A stretch of DNA of 64,000 nt from Gelidibacter gilvus (lineage in GTDB: Bacteria > Bacteroidota > Bacteroidia > Flavobacteriales > Flavobacteriaceae): the NCBI RefSeq assembly GCF_004115975.1, contig NZ_SDDZ01000001.1, positions 682,001 through 746,000 on the forward strand, read 5' to 3'. How positions within the stretch are numbered: the first letter of the stretch is position 1; the number at the start of each line of letters is the position of its first letter. Below, piece by piece: positions 8,467 to 17,101 of this stretch. A model generated the notes under the pieces. The model had not been told where the DNA came from, searched no databases, and worked only from the letters and a program-made list of their open reading frames with translations. The position numbers and the translations under genes were made by a program.

Positions 8467-11400
8467 TTATCTTCTTGATTTCCTTCTTAAGAAATAGATT
8501 ATTGCAAGAATCATTAATGTCAAAAGAATCCAAACAAGATAATTTGGAGAAGAAGCGAGTTCAATAGGTGTTGTATCCCCAATAAGCACCAATCCCGCCC
8601 AATATTGAGGATGCGCCGTGCGTCCTTCGGCAGTAGAAATATAATCGAGCTTAGCTTGTTGTAGCGCTTTATCTTTTGTCCAACCTTTTTTGAGATAATC
8701 ATAAAAAGACTCAATAATCGTGGCGCTTGATTGTTCATCTATTTTCCAAAGGCTTGTCAATATGCTTTCACTTCCTGCATAATTGAAAGCGTGTGCCAAG
8801 GAGATCATGCCTTCTCCAGCTTGATAGCTAGGTTTTCCGGTTTCACAAGCGGTTAAAATGGCAAGGTTGGATTCTAAATCGGTATCGTATATTTCGTAAC
8901 TATAAAGCGAATTGTCCTCAGCGTTTAAAGTGTCCAACGATTTTGCAAAAACCAATCGTGACAATTCAGGTGATAGGTTGTTGGATTCGGCATGGGTTCC
9001 GATATAGATGATCTTATGGTTTTTTGCGTGTTTTGTAAAACTGCGTTTTGAAGCCATGTCATTCACAAAGGAGCGCCCATTGAATTCTTTGGAATATTTC
9101 TTGGCTAAACTAATGCTGAAAGGTTGGGGCAATAATGATAAATAGGTATGATCTATAATCAAAGAGTCAGAAACGGTTTTTTTGTAGCCGCTTTTCATGG
9201 CATCGTTGAACTCTGGTGCAAACGCCACGAAGTTCTTTTCAAATGAACTGGACTCCTGTTTTTTATTTAGTAAAAGTAAACTATAGTTATAAGAAATAAA
9301 ATGTTTTGATAACAAACTAGTGGTCGCAAGATCTTTAGGTTTTGTGATTTTTGAAGGTGTCAAGCTTTCAAAGCTCAAATTGAAAAGTACGCCATCGGGA
9401 ATTATAACAACGTGCTCATTGGTCATTTTAGTTTCGAATGGAAACCAAAGCTGTTCGTAAAGTTTTGAAAGTAAAGTCGCTGTTGTGGCGAATTTAAGAT
9501 TATTTTCACTTAAATCTGCGATATATTGCTCTATCCCTTCGGAATTCAGCTTAAATATTTTGATGTCGTTTTTATCGGCAACAAACGCGTAAAGTACGGT
9601 TTCGACATATAGATAACGTACTACAGTAGTATTGGCTGGAATGTTCTTTTGAAGTTCATTAAGAGGTTCCTCAATAGTGGCATAACGCATTTTGTAGTAT
9701 TTTGGGTGCTGTTGCTTTAAAGAGTCCAAAAAATGTTTCCAGTTTGAATTGGAATCAAAAAATGCGGTCATATTTTCACTGTCTTCAAGAGAACTCGCCA
9801 TGGTGTTTTTAAGTTGAATTTCACGTTCCAAAATGGTTTTAGGCACACCGCTGAAAGCAATATTGTTGCGAAGGTTCAGGCGTGAACGGATGCGATTATA
9901 AATTCCCGATTCGTGTAATTTCATCATCTGATTCAAATACTTCGGGTTTTGGGTGAGGTCGTATAATTTTAGATTCAGCTGTACCGCCAAGGAAGAAACC
10001 GATTGGTAGTTGGACACTAAAATGTTGATGTCTTCATATTTGTAAAGTGTGGTCTTACGCTGTTCGAGGATATCGGTTGCTTTATCCAAATTTTTGAGCT
10101 GTTGCTGCAAAAAGAGCGTATCCATCTGATCCCGTCGTTCGTATTCTGACTGTGCTTTTAAAAGAATCAATTGAGGTTTGTGGAATTCAATTTGAATGGA
10201 ATCGGCTTTATTGGAGCGTTCATTTAAAAAATCATCTGCTTTTTGCACCCATTCTAGGGCTTTGTTATAATTCCGGATCTTATAATTGACCTCGGCCAAA
10301 TTTAACAGCTGTTTGAATTCTGAAAAATTATCTTCCCCGCCATACTTTATTACATAATCATAAGCATTTGTGGCGATGGCAATGGCTTTTTCGGGTTCGC
10401 CGTTATCTGCTAAAAAGTAGGATTTATTTCGGAGAAAATTCAAGAATTCAATATCGTAGACATTGTTCAATGCTTTTTTGAAAAGAGGTTCACTTTCGGA
10501 ATAATACGTATTGGCTAAAACCGTGTTGTTTTGTGCGCTATAAGCCTCAGCCAAGCCATGCAATCCGGCAGCTTTCCAATATGGATTGTCATCTTCTATC
10601 CTGTTCAACTGATTTAATCCTAGCTTGAGGCTCTCTATCGCCTTGTCATATTCACGCAGCGACATTTGCGATTGCCCAATTTGGATCCATGAAGACCCTA
10701 AGCTGGAGTCATTGGCTTCTACAATTTTCTTTCTCTTGTCATGAGCATAGATGAGAATGTCATTTGCCTTTTTTAAATCGCCTTGCTCATTATAGAAAAC
10801 GGCAAGATTGGAGATTGCTCTTACTTGAAAACGTTTGGCTTTGGAGACCACATTTTCATCCGTATAATTCTGAATGACCTTTTCATAATTGGTGATGACT
10901 TCATTTTGAATGGCAACTGCTTCGGCCAAATTCCCTTGTGAATATTCCAATAAGGATAAATTTGATTTAATAACGGTTGCCAAGTAGGAATTATATAAGG
11001 GATTACCATCGGCAATTTCAATGGTTTTTAAGGCTTTTGTATAAAAATATTTGGCACTGTCCAATTTTGTTGACATCCACATGATGGCGCCAACGGCGTT
11101 GTAACCATCGGACAATTGCCCCTTGTTAGTTGCTTTGTACGATTCAAAGTTTTTTAGAGCACTTTTAAAATAGGTTTTGGCCTCACTGATATTACCCAAA
11201 GCCAGTAACGTGGCGCCTACATTATATTCAACTTTACCGATCTCCTCAGGGGTGGCGTCCTTTACTTTTAGAATGGCGGTATAAGCTGATTTGGTCAGCT
11301 CCAAGGATTTTGCATTATTGCCTATCTCATCGTAAAAGTTAGACAGACTTAAAAGCGATTTATAATGTGTTCTTTGGTTATTGGTAGATAGGAATATGGT

Positions 11401-11691
11401 ATTCAAAAACGCATCTGCCTTGTTGGCAGCAGTGATTGAATTGGATTTCAGGAGTTCGATTCTCCCCACATAATAAGGATATTTATGTAAAGAGTCGTTG
11501 AGGTTTTTGTTTTGTAGATAATTTATTTGTGCGGTTAATGCTGAATCGGCTTTTTGAATGTGTTTATTCAACATAAACGAATCAATGACCTTGGTATTTA
11601 AGTGGTTTTTTTCTTGAGCAAAAGAAGGGGATTGAATGAAAAATAATGCCAAAAAAAAGGCATAAGTGATATAGCATAAGAAGTTCTTCAT
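8467..11691 (-). CDS. TPR-CHAT protein, secreted or periplasmic, with C-terminal membrane anchor
   Basis: 1074 residues. A signal peptide (about 1-25, ...SPSFAQ) is followed by a long tetratricopeptide array (about 100-480), a helical linker, and a CHAT domain (about 700-1030). The caspase-type dyad is visible: His900 in a GTHAE motif and Cys949 in a TACETG motif. After the CHAT domain a single transmembrane segment (about 1045-1067) ends in Arg/Lys-rich residues, so the domain is probably tethered outside the cytoplasm. CHAT is the caspase-HetF family. Upstream, on the same strand, lie an ECF sigma factor and a membrane TPR protein, suggesting an envelope signalling unit. Its substrate cannot be told from sequence. 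Confidence 0.85.
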   Translation of the reverse strand: MKNFLCYITYAFFLALFFIQSPSFAQEKNHLNTKVIDSFMLNKHIQKADSALTAQINYLQNKNLNDSLHKYPYYVGRIELLKSNSITAANKADAFLNTIFLSTNNQRTHYKSLLSLSNFYDEIGNNAKSLELTKSAYTAILKVKDATPEEIGKVEYNVGATLLALGNISEAKTYFKSALKNFESYKATNKGQLSDGYNAVGAIMWMSTKLDSAKYFYTKALKTIEIADGNPLYNSYLATVIKSNLSLLEYSQGNLAEAVAIQNEVITNYEKVIQNYTDENVVSKAKRFQVRAISNLAVFYNEQGDLKKANDILIYAHDKRKKIVEANDSSLGSSWIQIGQSQMSLREYDKAIESLKLGLNQLNRIEDDNPYWKAAGLHGLAEAYSAQNNTVLANTYYSESEPLFKKALNNVYDIEFLNFLRNKSYFLADNGEPEKAIAIATNAYDYVIKYGGEDNFSEFKQLLNLAEVNYKIRNYNKALEWVQKADDFLNERSNKADSIQIEFHKPQLILLKAQSEYERRDQMDTLFLQQQLKNLDKATDILEQRKTTLYKYEDINILVSNYQSVSSLAVQLNLKLYDLTQNPKYLNQMMKLHESGIYNRIRSRLNLRNNIAFSGVPKTILEREIQLKNTMASSLEDSENMTAFFDSNSNWKHFLDSLKQQHPKYYKMRYATIEEPLNELQKNIPANTTVVRYLYVETVLYAFVADKNDIKIFKLNSEGIEQYIADLSENNLKFATTATLLSKLYEQLWFPFETKMTNEHVVIIPDGVLFNLSFESLTPSKITKPKDLATTSLLSKHFISYNYSLLLLNKKQESSSFEKNFVAFAPEFNDAMKSGYKKTVSDSLIIDHTYLSLLPQPFSISLAKKYSKEFNGRSFVNDMASKRSFTKHAKNHKIIYIGTHAESNNLSPELSRLVFAKSLDTLNAEDNSLYSYEIYDTDLESNLAILTACETGKPSYQAGEGMISLAHAFNYAGSESILTSLWKIDEQSSATIIESFYDYLKKGWTKDKALQQAKLDYISTAEGRTAHPQYWAGLVLIGDTTPIELASSPNYLVWILLTLMILAIIYFLRRKSRR

Positions 11692-11771
11692 AATCAGGTT
11701 GGATTAATAAAAAGAAGTTTAACTACTGGGTTTTGCTATCATCAAAAAATAAAGATACTAAATTATATCTT

Positions 11772-12149
11772 TCATTTTCTTCTTTTTAATAGATTCTTCC
11801 GAGAGATCAAAAGGACGGCCATGAGCAAAATAGAAGCTAAAATCCAATAGATAAGATTCGGATAGATAGACATTGGAATGGATGGAGTAACCCTGCTTAA
11901 AACCAATCCCGGTTAATATTGGGGATTTGCAGTTAGGCTTCTGCATTAGAAATAAAATCCAATTCAGCGTGTTCTAATGCTTTGTCTTTAGCCCAAGCTT
12001 TTCGAGAAAACTGTATAAGGATTCAATTAACATGTCGCTTTATTGTGCAACTGTATAAGAGTTTTTATATTTTCCCACAATCAATATGAAGGATAAGCGT
12101 GCTTGATAGATAAACACAGGCGTTGATTTGTATAGTTTTTGCCATGGTC
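11772..12149 (-). pseudogene. Decayed C-terminal remnant of a second CHAT gene
   Basis: Conceptual translation on the minus strand, with frameshifts and stops, matches the last ~125 residues of the intact CHAT protein downstream. AWAKDKALEHAELDFISNAEA aligns with WTKDKALQQAKLDYISTAEG, IESLYSFLEK with IESFYDYLKK, and the final membrane anchor (YPNLIYWILASILLMAV) with SPNYLVWILLTLMILAI. The remnant ends in a stop at 11772-11774, at the equivalent place. The catalytic His and Cys part is gone. It lies between the TPR/anti-sigma-like gene and the intact CHAT gene, as expected after tandem duplication and decay. Confidence 0.8.
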
Positions 12150-12884
12150 TCATTTTAAGTCTTTTAAAATTTCCTGACTTTTCTCGGATTTGCTTTTTTG
12201 AAATTCTTGGATCGCTGCTTCCGTTCTATCCGATTTTAAATAAGCCAATCCTAAATAATAAAGCGCATCTTCCAAAAACACACTTTCTGAATTGGCTATG
12301 GTTTTATTCAAATAAGACACGGCTTCATCGGCGTTTTTATCTGCCAAATAAGCGACACCCAAGAAGTAATTGATGGTGTCATTACCAGGCGATTTTTTAT
12401 CTAGTTTTTCCCATTTTGAGATGGCCTTTTTATAGTCGCCTTGTTTGTAGTTGACCATTCCATCATAAAACACGAAATTGTCTGAAGAACTCATCGTGGT
12501 TGGTAATCCTGGATCAGGTTTAAAGTGTTTACTGTAAAGCCTGTCATTGGTTGAACCATTGAGAAGCCAAAACATGCCCAAAGCAATAATGATCCCTGCT
12601 GCTATGGCTATTTTAGTGAAACTTAAAAAGCGTACTTTCGGCGTGGAGGTCTGAACAGAACGGTTTTCAGGAATTTCTTTATGAAACTCGTCCATTCGTT
12701 CTTTTAATGCTTGGGTTTCTATACCTAAGAGCGTTATTTTAATATCTTCAACTACTAATTTCAAATCAGCATCTTGGCTGAGCTGTTCTTCAAAGGCTAT
12801 ACGTTCTTCTTGCACCATTGATCCGTTATGATAACGTTCAATAGTTTCAAGTAATTCGGGGGTAATGTTGCTATTATTTTTCAA
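12150..12884 (-). CDS. Membrane TPR protein, anti-sigma-like
   Basis: About 244 residues from the TTG at 12884; an ATG at 12935 would overlap the sigma gene by 46 bp and would encode an atypical N-terminus. The N-terminal ~75 residues (ETIERYHNG ... EERIAFEEQL) resemble the cytoplasmic part of Bacteroidota anti-sigma-like proteins. One transmembrane helix follows (KIAIAAGIIIALGMFWLL), then TPR repeats outside the membrane (YKQGDYKKAISKWEKL and later). Directly downstream of the sigma gene and probably co-transcribed; sequestration of that sigma factor is inferred from position and layout. Start uncertain. Confidence 0.75.
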   Translation of the reverse strand: MKNNSNITPELLETIERYHNGSMVQEERIAFEEQLSQDADLKLVVEDIKITLLGIETQALKERMDEFHKEIPENRSVQTSTPKVRFLSFTKIAIAAGIIIALGMFWLLNGSTNDRLYSKHFKPDPGLPTTMSSSDNFVFYDGMVNYKQGDYKKAISKWEKLDKKSPGNDTINYFLGVAYLADKNADEAVSYLNKTIANSESVFLEDALYYLGLAYLKSDRTEAAIQEFQKSKSEKSQEILKDLK

Positions 12885-12889
12885 TGTTC

Positions 12890-13480
12890 TTATTTTTTCG
12901 AGGCTAAAGCCAACTGACGCAGTTTTTCCATACATCTGTATTTTTTCGTCCTTGCTGTATTTTCCTCAATTTTTAATTTATTTGCTATGTCACGTAAGGA
13001 TGCTTTATCATAATAAAAAGCAGTCAATAATTCTTTACATGGAGCACCTAGGTTTTTAAAAGCCTCCATAGTTTGTTCTAATCTCTTTCTAAAAAACTCA
13101 TGTTCCTCATCTTTTTCGTGGCCATTTTGGTCAATGTTCTTATCTAAAACATTAAGTTCATGCTGAATCATTTTTGTTTTTTTAAAACGTGGTGATCTTA
13201 AGATATCCATCCATTTATTTTTAGCAATCTGATACAAATACCCTTGCAGGGCGGTTTCGTTTTCAGGAATAAACCGATCGTTTTTCACATTTTTCCAAAC
13301 CGTAATAAATGCTTCTTGATAAACATCTTTTGCGTGATCTTTGGAGCCATTGTTTTTTAGCACTAAAGCTTCAATCTTATAATAATTGGTAGTGTAAAGC
13401 TGCTTTAAAACTACGGAGTCGTTGTCTTTGATAGCGTTGAGAAGTTGAAGTTGTGAATCGGGATTGTAAAGGTGTTCCAT
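12890..13480 (-). CDS. ECF-type RNA polymerase sigma factor (sigma-70 family)
   Basis: 196 residues. Region 2 (about 25-100) contains the DVYQEAFITVWKN and YQIAKNKWMDIL blocks for core binding and -10 recognition. Region 4 (about 135-190) contains the ASLRDIANKLKIEENTARTKK helix-turn-helix for -35 recognition. No sigma region 3, as usual for ECF factors. First gene of the minus-strand block that continues with the TPR membrane protein and the CHAT protein; the last residues overlap or abut the next gene. Its target promoters cannot be read from the window. Confidence 0.9.
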   Translation of the reverse strand: MEHLYNPDSQLQLLNAIKDNDSVVLKQLYTTNYYKIEALVLKNNGSKDHAKDVYQEAFITVWKNVKNDRFIPENETALQGYLYQIAKNKWMDILRSPRFKKTKMIQHELNVLDKNIDQNGHEKDEEHEFFRKRLEQTMEAFKNLGAPCKELLTAFYYDKASLRDIANKLKIEENTARTKKYRCMEKLRQLALASKK

Positions 13481-13629
13481 AAATTATAGCAAAACACGAT
13501 GAATATACAATTAATTCAAATCACATCAAATACACTAAGCATCAAATGAGCTATTTACACGATTAACGACTTTTTCATTCTGTATTTCTCATTTTTTTAA
13601 TCTTTTATACGATTTATCTTTTTTTAATT

Positions 13630-14769
13630 TTAATTCTTTGTGGTCAAATCCCATTGTTGACGGTCATAGACAGGGTCTCTATTTGGATCATAAAACTGAC
13701 TATTGGTAGCAATGTACTTGCCATCACTATTCATCCAGTAATTATCCGCCCCTGCATTGACCTTAAAGGTTTTTCCGTTTAAGCTCACATTCTGCTCTTC
13801 TCTGATCATGTCAATAAAGTTGCTGTGACTGGAATTTGATGAATAGCCGGATGCTGTGTTTGTACCTCTAAGATTATCCATAAAACGCGCGTGATTTGCA
13901 TCATTGGCTGCGTATCGGTCGTTCATCATCTTCTGGTGTTGGTCAAATTGTATTTGTTGATTCCGCATGCGATTTTCATGTTCTAAAGTCTGTTGCTGCT
14001 GTCTGAAATTATTTACTTGCATCTGATATTTTTGCCAATTGGGACTATCAATCTTTTTGAAATCGGCATTTATGGCAATTTTCATATCGGCCTCATAGTT
14101 ACTCGCAGGTGCGAAGAAATAGCCCATTTGATAGTTCCATATTTTCATGTCTTCTCCACCTGTGAGCGCTGGATCATAGTGTAAAATCAATTGGTTGAAA
14201 GTTACCAGTGCTTTAATATTGTCACCGTTGACCCATTCAGTAGAGTAAGCTATGAAATCCATATTTTGAATTCCTAATCTTTTCTTCTGTTGTTCAATGT
14301 ATGCCGTGATTTCGGGAAACTCCCTGTGGGATAGAAATTTAAAGCCTTGTCTTTCCATCATTGGTCTGATTTCACTTTCAATAAAATCAGTTGGAGAAAT
14401 CAATGGCCGTTCATTAGTCAATCCGTAACTTCTCATCATTTGGGCATATTGCGGATTTTGAAAGGCTACAAATTGGTGGATTGGCGTGTTGAAGGCCTTC
14501 ATTCCTTTTTTATTTTGCATCAGGTATAGGAAGGAAGGAAAATCGCTGTCGAGGTTATAATTAGGTCGGCTCAAGATGTCCCAGACAGCAGGATATTCCT
14601 TTTCAAATACGACCAGTCCAGTTTTGCCGTCAACAAAATAGTGTTTTTGTGTAGACTGTGTAAATAATCCCAAGTCTGATTTTGAAGCACTTCTCGCATC
14701 TTGAGATTGCGTATCCAGACAAGAGGAACATATCAGCAGGGTAAAAATAAATGGAAATAGTGCTTTCAT
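13630..14769 (-). CDS. Unrecognised lipoprotein with Gln-rich central segment
   Basis: 379 residues. N-terminal lipoprotein-type signal (hydrophobic core then ICSSC, likely lipidated Cys17). The middle of the protein has a Gln/Met/Asn-rich helical stretch (about 245-285), and the C-terminal part has Tyr/Asp/Asn-rich motifs (YWMNSDGKYI and DPNRDPVYDR). I recognise no enzyme family. It is upstream of, and on the same strand as, the sigma/TPR/CHAT block but separated by about 150 bp, so co-regulation is possible but not shown. Confidence 0.65.
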   Translation of the reverse strand: MKALFPFIFTLLICSSCLDTQSQDARSASKSDLGLFTQSTQKHYFVDGKTGLVVFEKEYPAVWDILSRPNYNLDSDFPSFLYLMQNKKGMKAFNTPIHQFVAFQNPQYAQMMRSYGLTNERPLISPTDFIESEIRPMMERQGFKFLSHREFPEITAYIEQQKKRLGIQNMDFIAYSTEWVNGDNIKALVTFNQLILHYDPALTGGEDMKIWNYQMGYFFAPASNYEADMKIAINADFKKIDSPNWQKYQMQVNNFRQQQQTLEHENRMRNQQIQFDQHQKMMNDRYAANDANHARFMDNLRGTNTASGYSSNSSHSNFIDMIREEQNVSLNGKTFKVNAGADNYWMNSDGKYIATNSQFYDPNRDPVYDRQQWDLTTKN

Positions 14770-15014
14770 GATGTTTCTTTTCTACATCATCGCACTTTAA
14801 TTAAAATGTCATCACTTTTTTTAAAAAAAGTTTAAAGTTATGAGTTCAGGGTTTAGGAGTTCAGGAGTTTTTGTACTTCCATTATTAGTGTAGACGGTTA
14901 TGTGCTATTCAAAAATCAACACTCTTCAACCTGCCCGTATCAAAATGGCACGTTCGGGCGAGTCGTCAATCGTTAATCAAATTTCGTAATTTATCGTCTC
15001 ACCTCTATTTCCTC
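14770..15014. repeat. Short intergenic repeats upstream of the lipoprotein gene
   Basis: Contains low-complexity direct repeats (GGGTTTAGGAGTTCAGGAGTT, CTCACCTCTATTTCCTCTCACCTCTC) and an imperfect GCCCG ... CGGGC inverted repeat near 14935-14960. No gene seen. Confidence 0.45.
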
Positions 15015-15977
15015 TCACCTCTCAGAAGTCGCATACTTTTCTCCCAATTGTGTCAACATTTCTTCACTCATTTTTTTGAGATCAAATTTATGATTCCAAT
15101 TCCAGTCGGTTCTGGCAACGCTGTCATCAATTGATTTTGGCCAAGAATCGGCTATTTGTTGTCTAAAATCGGGATTATAGGTAATGATGAAATCTTTAAT
15201 ATGATTCTGGATTTCAGCCGCAATATCTTTGGGTGTAAAACTCATGGCCGCCAAATTATAGGAAGATCTTATGGTCAATTGGTTGGCCGGAGCATCCATA
15301 ATCTGAACGGTAGCATCAATGGCGTCATCCATAAACATCATGGGTAGTTCTGTATCTTCAGACAGGAAACTTGAATAGTGTCCATCAGTAAGGGCTCTGT
15401 GGTAAATTTCAACGGCATAATCTGTCGTGCCACCGCCTGGCATTGTTTTCCAACTGATAATTCCAGGATAGCGGATACTGCGCACGTCAACGCCATACTT
15501 ATCAAAATAATACTCACACCAGCGCTCGCCAACTTGTTTGGTAATGCCGTAAACCGTTGTAGGAGCCATAACTGTATGTTGTGGCGTATCGTGTTTAGGG
15601 GTTGTTGGACCAAAAACTGCAATACTTGAAGGCCAGAATATTTTATCGATAAATTTGGCTTTTGCGAGATTTAAAACATGAAATAAAGAACTCATATTTA
15701 AATCCCATGCTTTCATCGGAAATTTTTCTCCGGTGGCACTTAACATAGCAGCCATTAAATATATGGTGTCTATTCGGTATTTTTCTACACAGTGTAAGAT
15801 GGAGCCATAATCCTGGGCATCAACAATTTCAAAAAGACCTGAATTGACCACGTCAAGATTGTTATAGCCGATGTCCGATGCAATAACATTTTCATCACCA
15901 TGAATACTCCGTAACTTGAAGGTTAATTCGGAGCCAATTTGACCACATGCTCCAATAATGAGAATCTTTTGAGACAT
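15015..15977 (-). CDS. tdh: L-threonine 3-dehydrogenase, SDR (GalE-like) type
   Basis: 320 residues from the ATG at 15977. The N-terminal Rossmann motif is GACGQIG, the SDR catalytic YxxxK is seen as YGITK with an upstream Ser (PSSIAVFG), and the PGIISWKTMPGGGTTDYAVE segment is characteristic of the short-chain-type threonine dehydrogenase known from Flavobacterium and its relatives. It oxidises L-threonine to 2-amino-3-ketobutyrate with NAD+. A longer frame beginning with TTG at 15998 is ruled out because that codon lies inside the -7 promoter box. No kbl (glycine C-acetyltransferase) is adjacent. Confidence 0.85.
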   Translation of the reverse strand: MSQKILIIGACGQIGSELTFKLRSIHGDENVIASDIGYNNLDVVNSGLFEIVDAQDYGSILHCVEKYRIDTIYLMAAMLSATGEKFPMKAWDLNMSSLFHVLNLAKAKFIDKIFWPSSIAVFGPTTPKHDTPQHTVMAPTTVYGITKQVGERWCEYYFDKYGVDVRSIRYPGIISWKTMPGGGTTDYAVEIYHRALTDGHYSSFLSEDTELPMMFMDDAIDATVQIMDAPANQLTIRSSYNLAAMSFTPKDIAAEIQNHIKDFIITYNPDFRQQIADSWPKSIDDSVARTDWNWNHKFDLKKMSEEMLTQLGEKYATSER

Positions 15978-15995
15978 TGTTGTTTGATTTTGATG

Positions 15996-16003
15996 CAAAA
16001 GTA
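15996..16003 (-). promoter_or_regulatory. Bacteroidota -7 box for tdh
   Basis: Minus strand TACTTTTG, an exact TAnnTTTG match, 18 bases upstream of the ATG at 15977. No clear -33 element was found. Confidence 0.6.
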
Positions 16004-16112
16004 CAAAGTTTTTTCAGGAAGAATAGGATGTTTAATGGAATGAATTTCCCCTTTAACTATTTCACATAAAAACATAAAATCCGGTTCTGTAGTGGTAATT
16101 GTATAGAATTTA

Positions 16113-16188
16113 CACAAAATGTGATCTTGAAATGGAAGATTTACACACAATAAAATAATTTATAAAAGAACGGAATACACATAATGTG
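16113..16188. promoter_or_regulatory. Two identical-architecture dyads upstream of the PepSY twins (candidate enhancer sites)
   Basis: CACAAAATGTG at 16113-16123 and CACATAATGTG at 16178-16188 both have CACA-N3-TGTG symmetry, 65 bp apart. They lie about 143 and 78 bp upstream of the start point predicted from the candidate sigma-54 promoter, where NtrC-type activators usually bind. Confidence 0.4.
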
Positions 16189-16234
16189 CTGTGGGGCAGC
16201 TTTTTAATAATCTGAAACATGATCTTCCTTTCAG

Positions 16235-16250
16235 TGGCATGTTTATTTCT
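16235..16250 (+). promoter_or_regulatory. Candidate sigma-54 (-24/-12) promoter
   Basis: TGGCATG-N4-TTTCT compared with consensus TGGCACG-N4-TTGCW. GG is at the right distance from the -12 element (10 bases between), but the -12 GC reads TC. The predicted start is near 16261, about 40 bases before the ATG. Confidence 0.35.
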
Positions 16251-16303
16251 TATTAGAACAGTAGCACAACAGAATAACAAACAAACATTAAAAATAAAAT
16301 ATT

Positions 16304-16612
16304 ATGAAAAAGGTAGTTTTAACAGTAGCAATCGTATTAGGAGGATTATCATCATTTGCGACATCGGCATTTGCAATGAACCAAACGCCTCAAATTGAAC
16401 TGATAGCTCAAGAAGAATATAAAGAGATCAAAGCTGAAGCACTTCCGCAAGCTGTGAAAGATGCATTGGCAAAAGATTTTCCAACCGCCACTATCGATAA
16501 AGCTTTTGTAAGCGAAAAGCAAGTTCTAGAATACAAATTGGATCTTACGATTGATGGCGAACCTTTAACGGTATTTGCCGATAAGGACGGAAATTGGATT
16601 GAAAAAGAATAA
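16304..16612 (+). CDS. Small secreted PepSY-like protein (copy 1)
   Basis: 102 residues with a signal peptide (about 24 residues, ...TSAFA-M). The mature part is one PepSY-like (beta-lactamase-inhibitor-like) domain ending DKDGNWIEKE, with the family's EIKAEALPQAVKDAL helix and FPTATIDKA turn. Such small periplasmic domains are thought to bind peptides or regulate proteases or signalling proteins. It is followed 68 bp later by a near-duplicate gene and then an NtrC-type regulator. The pairing of a small periplasmic protein with a sigma-54 two-component system resembles ZraP-ZraSR in layout only. Confidence 0.75.
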   Translation: MKKVVLTVAIVLGGLSSFATSAFAMNQTPQIELIAQEEYKEIKAEALPQAVKDALAKDFPTATIDKAFVSEKQVLEYKLDLTIDGEPLTVFADKDGNWIEKE

Positions 16613-16680
16613 GGATTCACTTATTAGGGTAATACACCCCACTTAAATAGAATTAAATCAAATTTTAAAAATAAAATATT

Positions 16681-16983
16681 ATGAAAAAAGTAGTTTTAAC
16701 AGTAGCAATTGTTTTAGGAGGATTATCAACTTATGCAACATCTGCATTTCCTATGAACACAACAGATAAAATTGAAATTGTAGCACAGGAAGAATTTAAA
16801 GAAATCAAAGCTGAAACACTTCCACAAGCTGTGAAAGATGCATTGGCAACAGATTTTCAGACCGCCACTCTCGATAAAGCTTACGTCAATGATAAGCAAG
16901 AATACAAATTGGAAATTACTCTTGATGGAGCGGCATCAACAGTATATGCTGATAAGGATGGAAACTGGATTGAAAAAGAATAA
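16681..16983 (+). CDS. Small secreted PepSY-like protein (copy 2)
   Basis: 100 residues and clearly a tandem duplicate of the preceding gene: the signal peptide, the EIKAETLPQAVKDAL helix, the DKAYVNDKQEYKLEITLDG strand region and the final DKDGNWIEKE are conserved. The bases around the start codon (AAAATAAAATATTATG) are also the same in both copies, so the duplication includes the leader. A terminator follows, so the two genes may form one transcript that ends before the response regulator. Confidence 0.75.
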   Translation: MKKVVLTVAIVLGGLSTYATSAFPMNTTDKIEIVAQEEFKEIKAETLPQAVKDALATDFQTATLDKAYVNDKQEYKLEITLDGAASTVYADKDGNWIEKE

Positions 16984-17007
16984 GGATTCATCACTTATTT
17001 AAGCTGG

Positions 17008-17041
17008 AAAAGGACGTTTTTAAGGAAGCGTCCTTTTTTTT
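17008..17041 (+). terminator. Rho-independent terminator after the PepSY pair
   Basis: AAGGACG / CGTCCTT stem, loop TTTTTAAGGAAG, then a long T run. Confidence 0.8.
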
Positions 17042-17077
17042 ATGTTTTTTTTAAAGGGTTTACTGAGTTTAACTTGA

Positions 17078-17085
17078 TATTTTTG
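17078..17085 (+). promoter_or_regulatory. -7 box of the response regulator gene
   Basis: TATTTTTG, an exact TAnnTTTG match, 16 bases before the ATG at 17102. No TTTG -33 at the usual distance. Confidence 0.5.
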
Positions 17086-17101
17086 TAAAAACGAATAAAC
17101 T

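Noticed and set aside
11450-11470. GGAGTTCGATTCTCC looks like a tRNA T-arm
   Set aside because: It lies inside the CHAT coding sequence, and no acceptor, D or anticodon arm is found around it.
11758-11946. 62-codon minus-strand frame as a gene of its own
   Set aside because: It is in a different frame from, and mostly over, the decayed CHAT tail, which explains the region better.
12884-12935. ATG at 12935 as start of the TPR/anti-sigma-like gene
   Set aside because: It would add 17 residues that mirror the end of the sigma gene in another frame, and members of this type begin a few residues before the ETIERYHNG segment.
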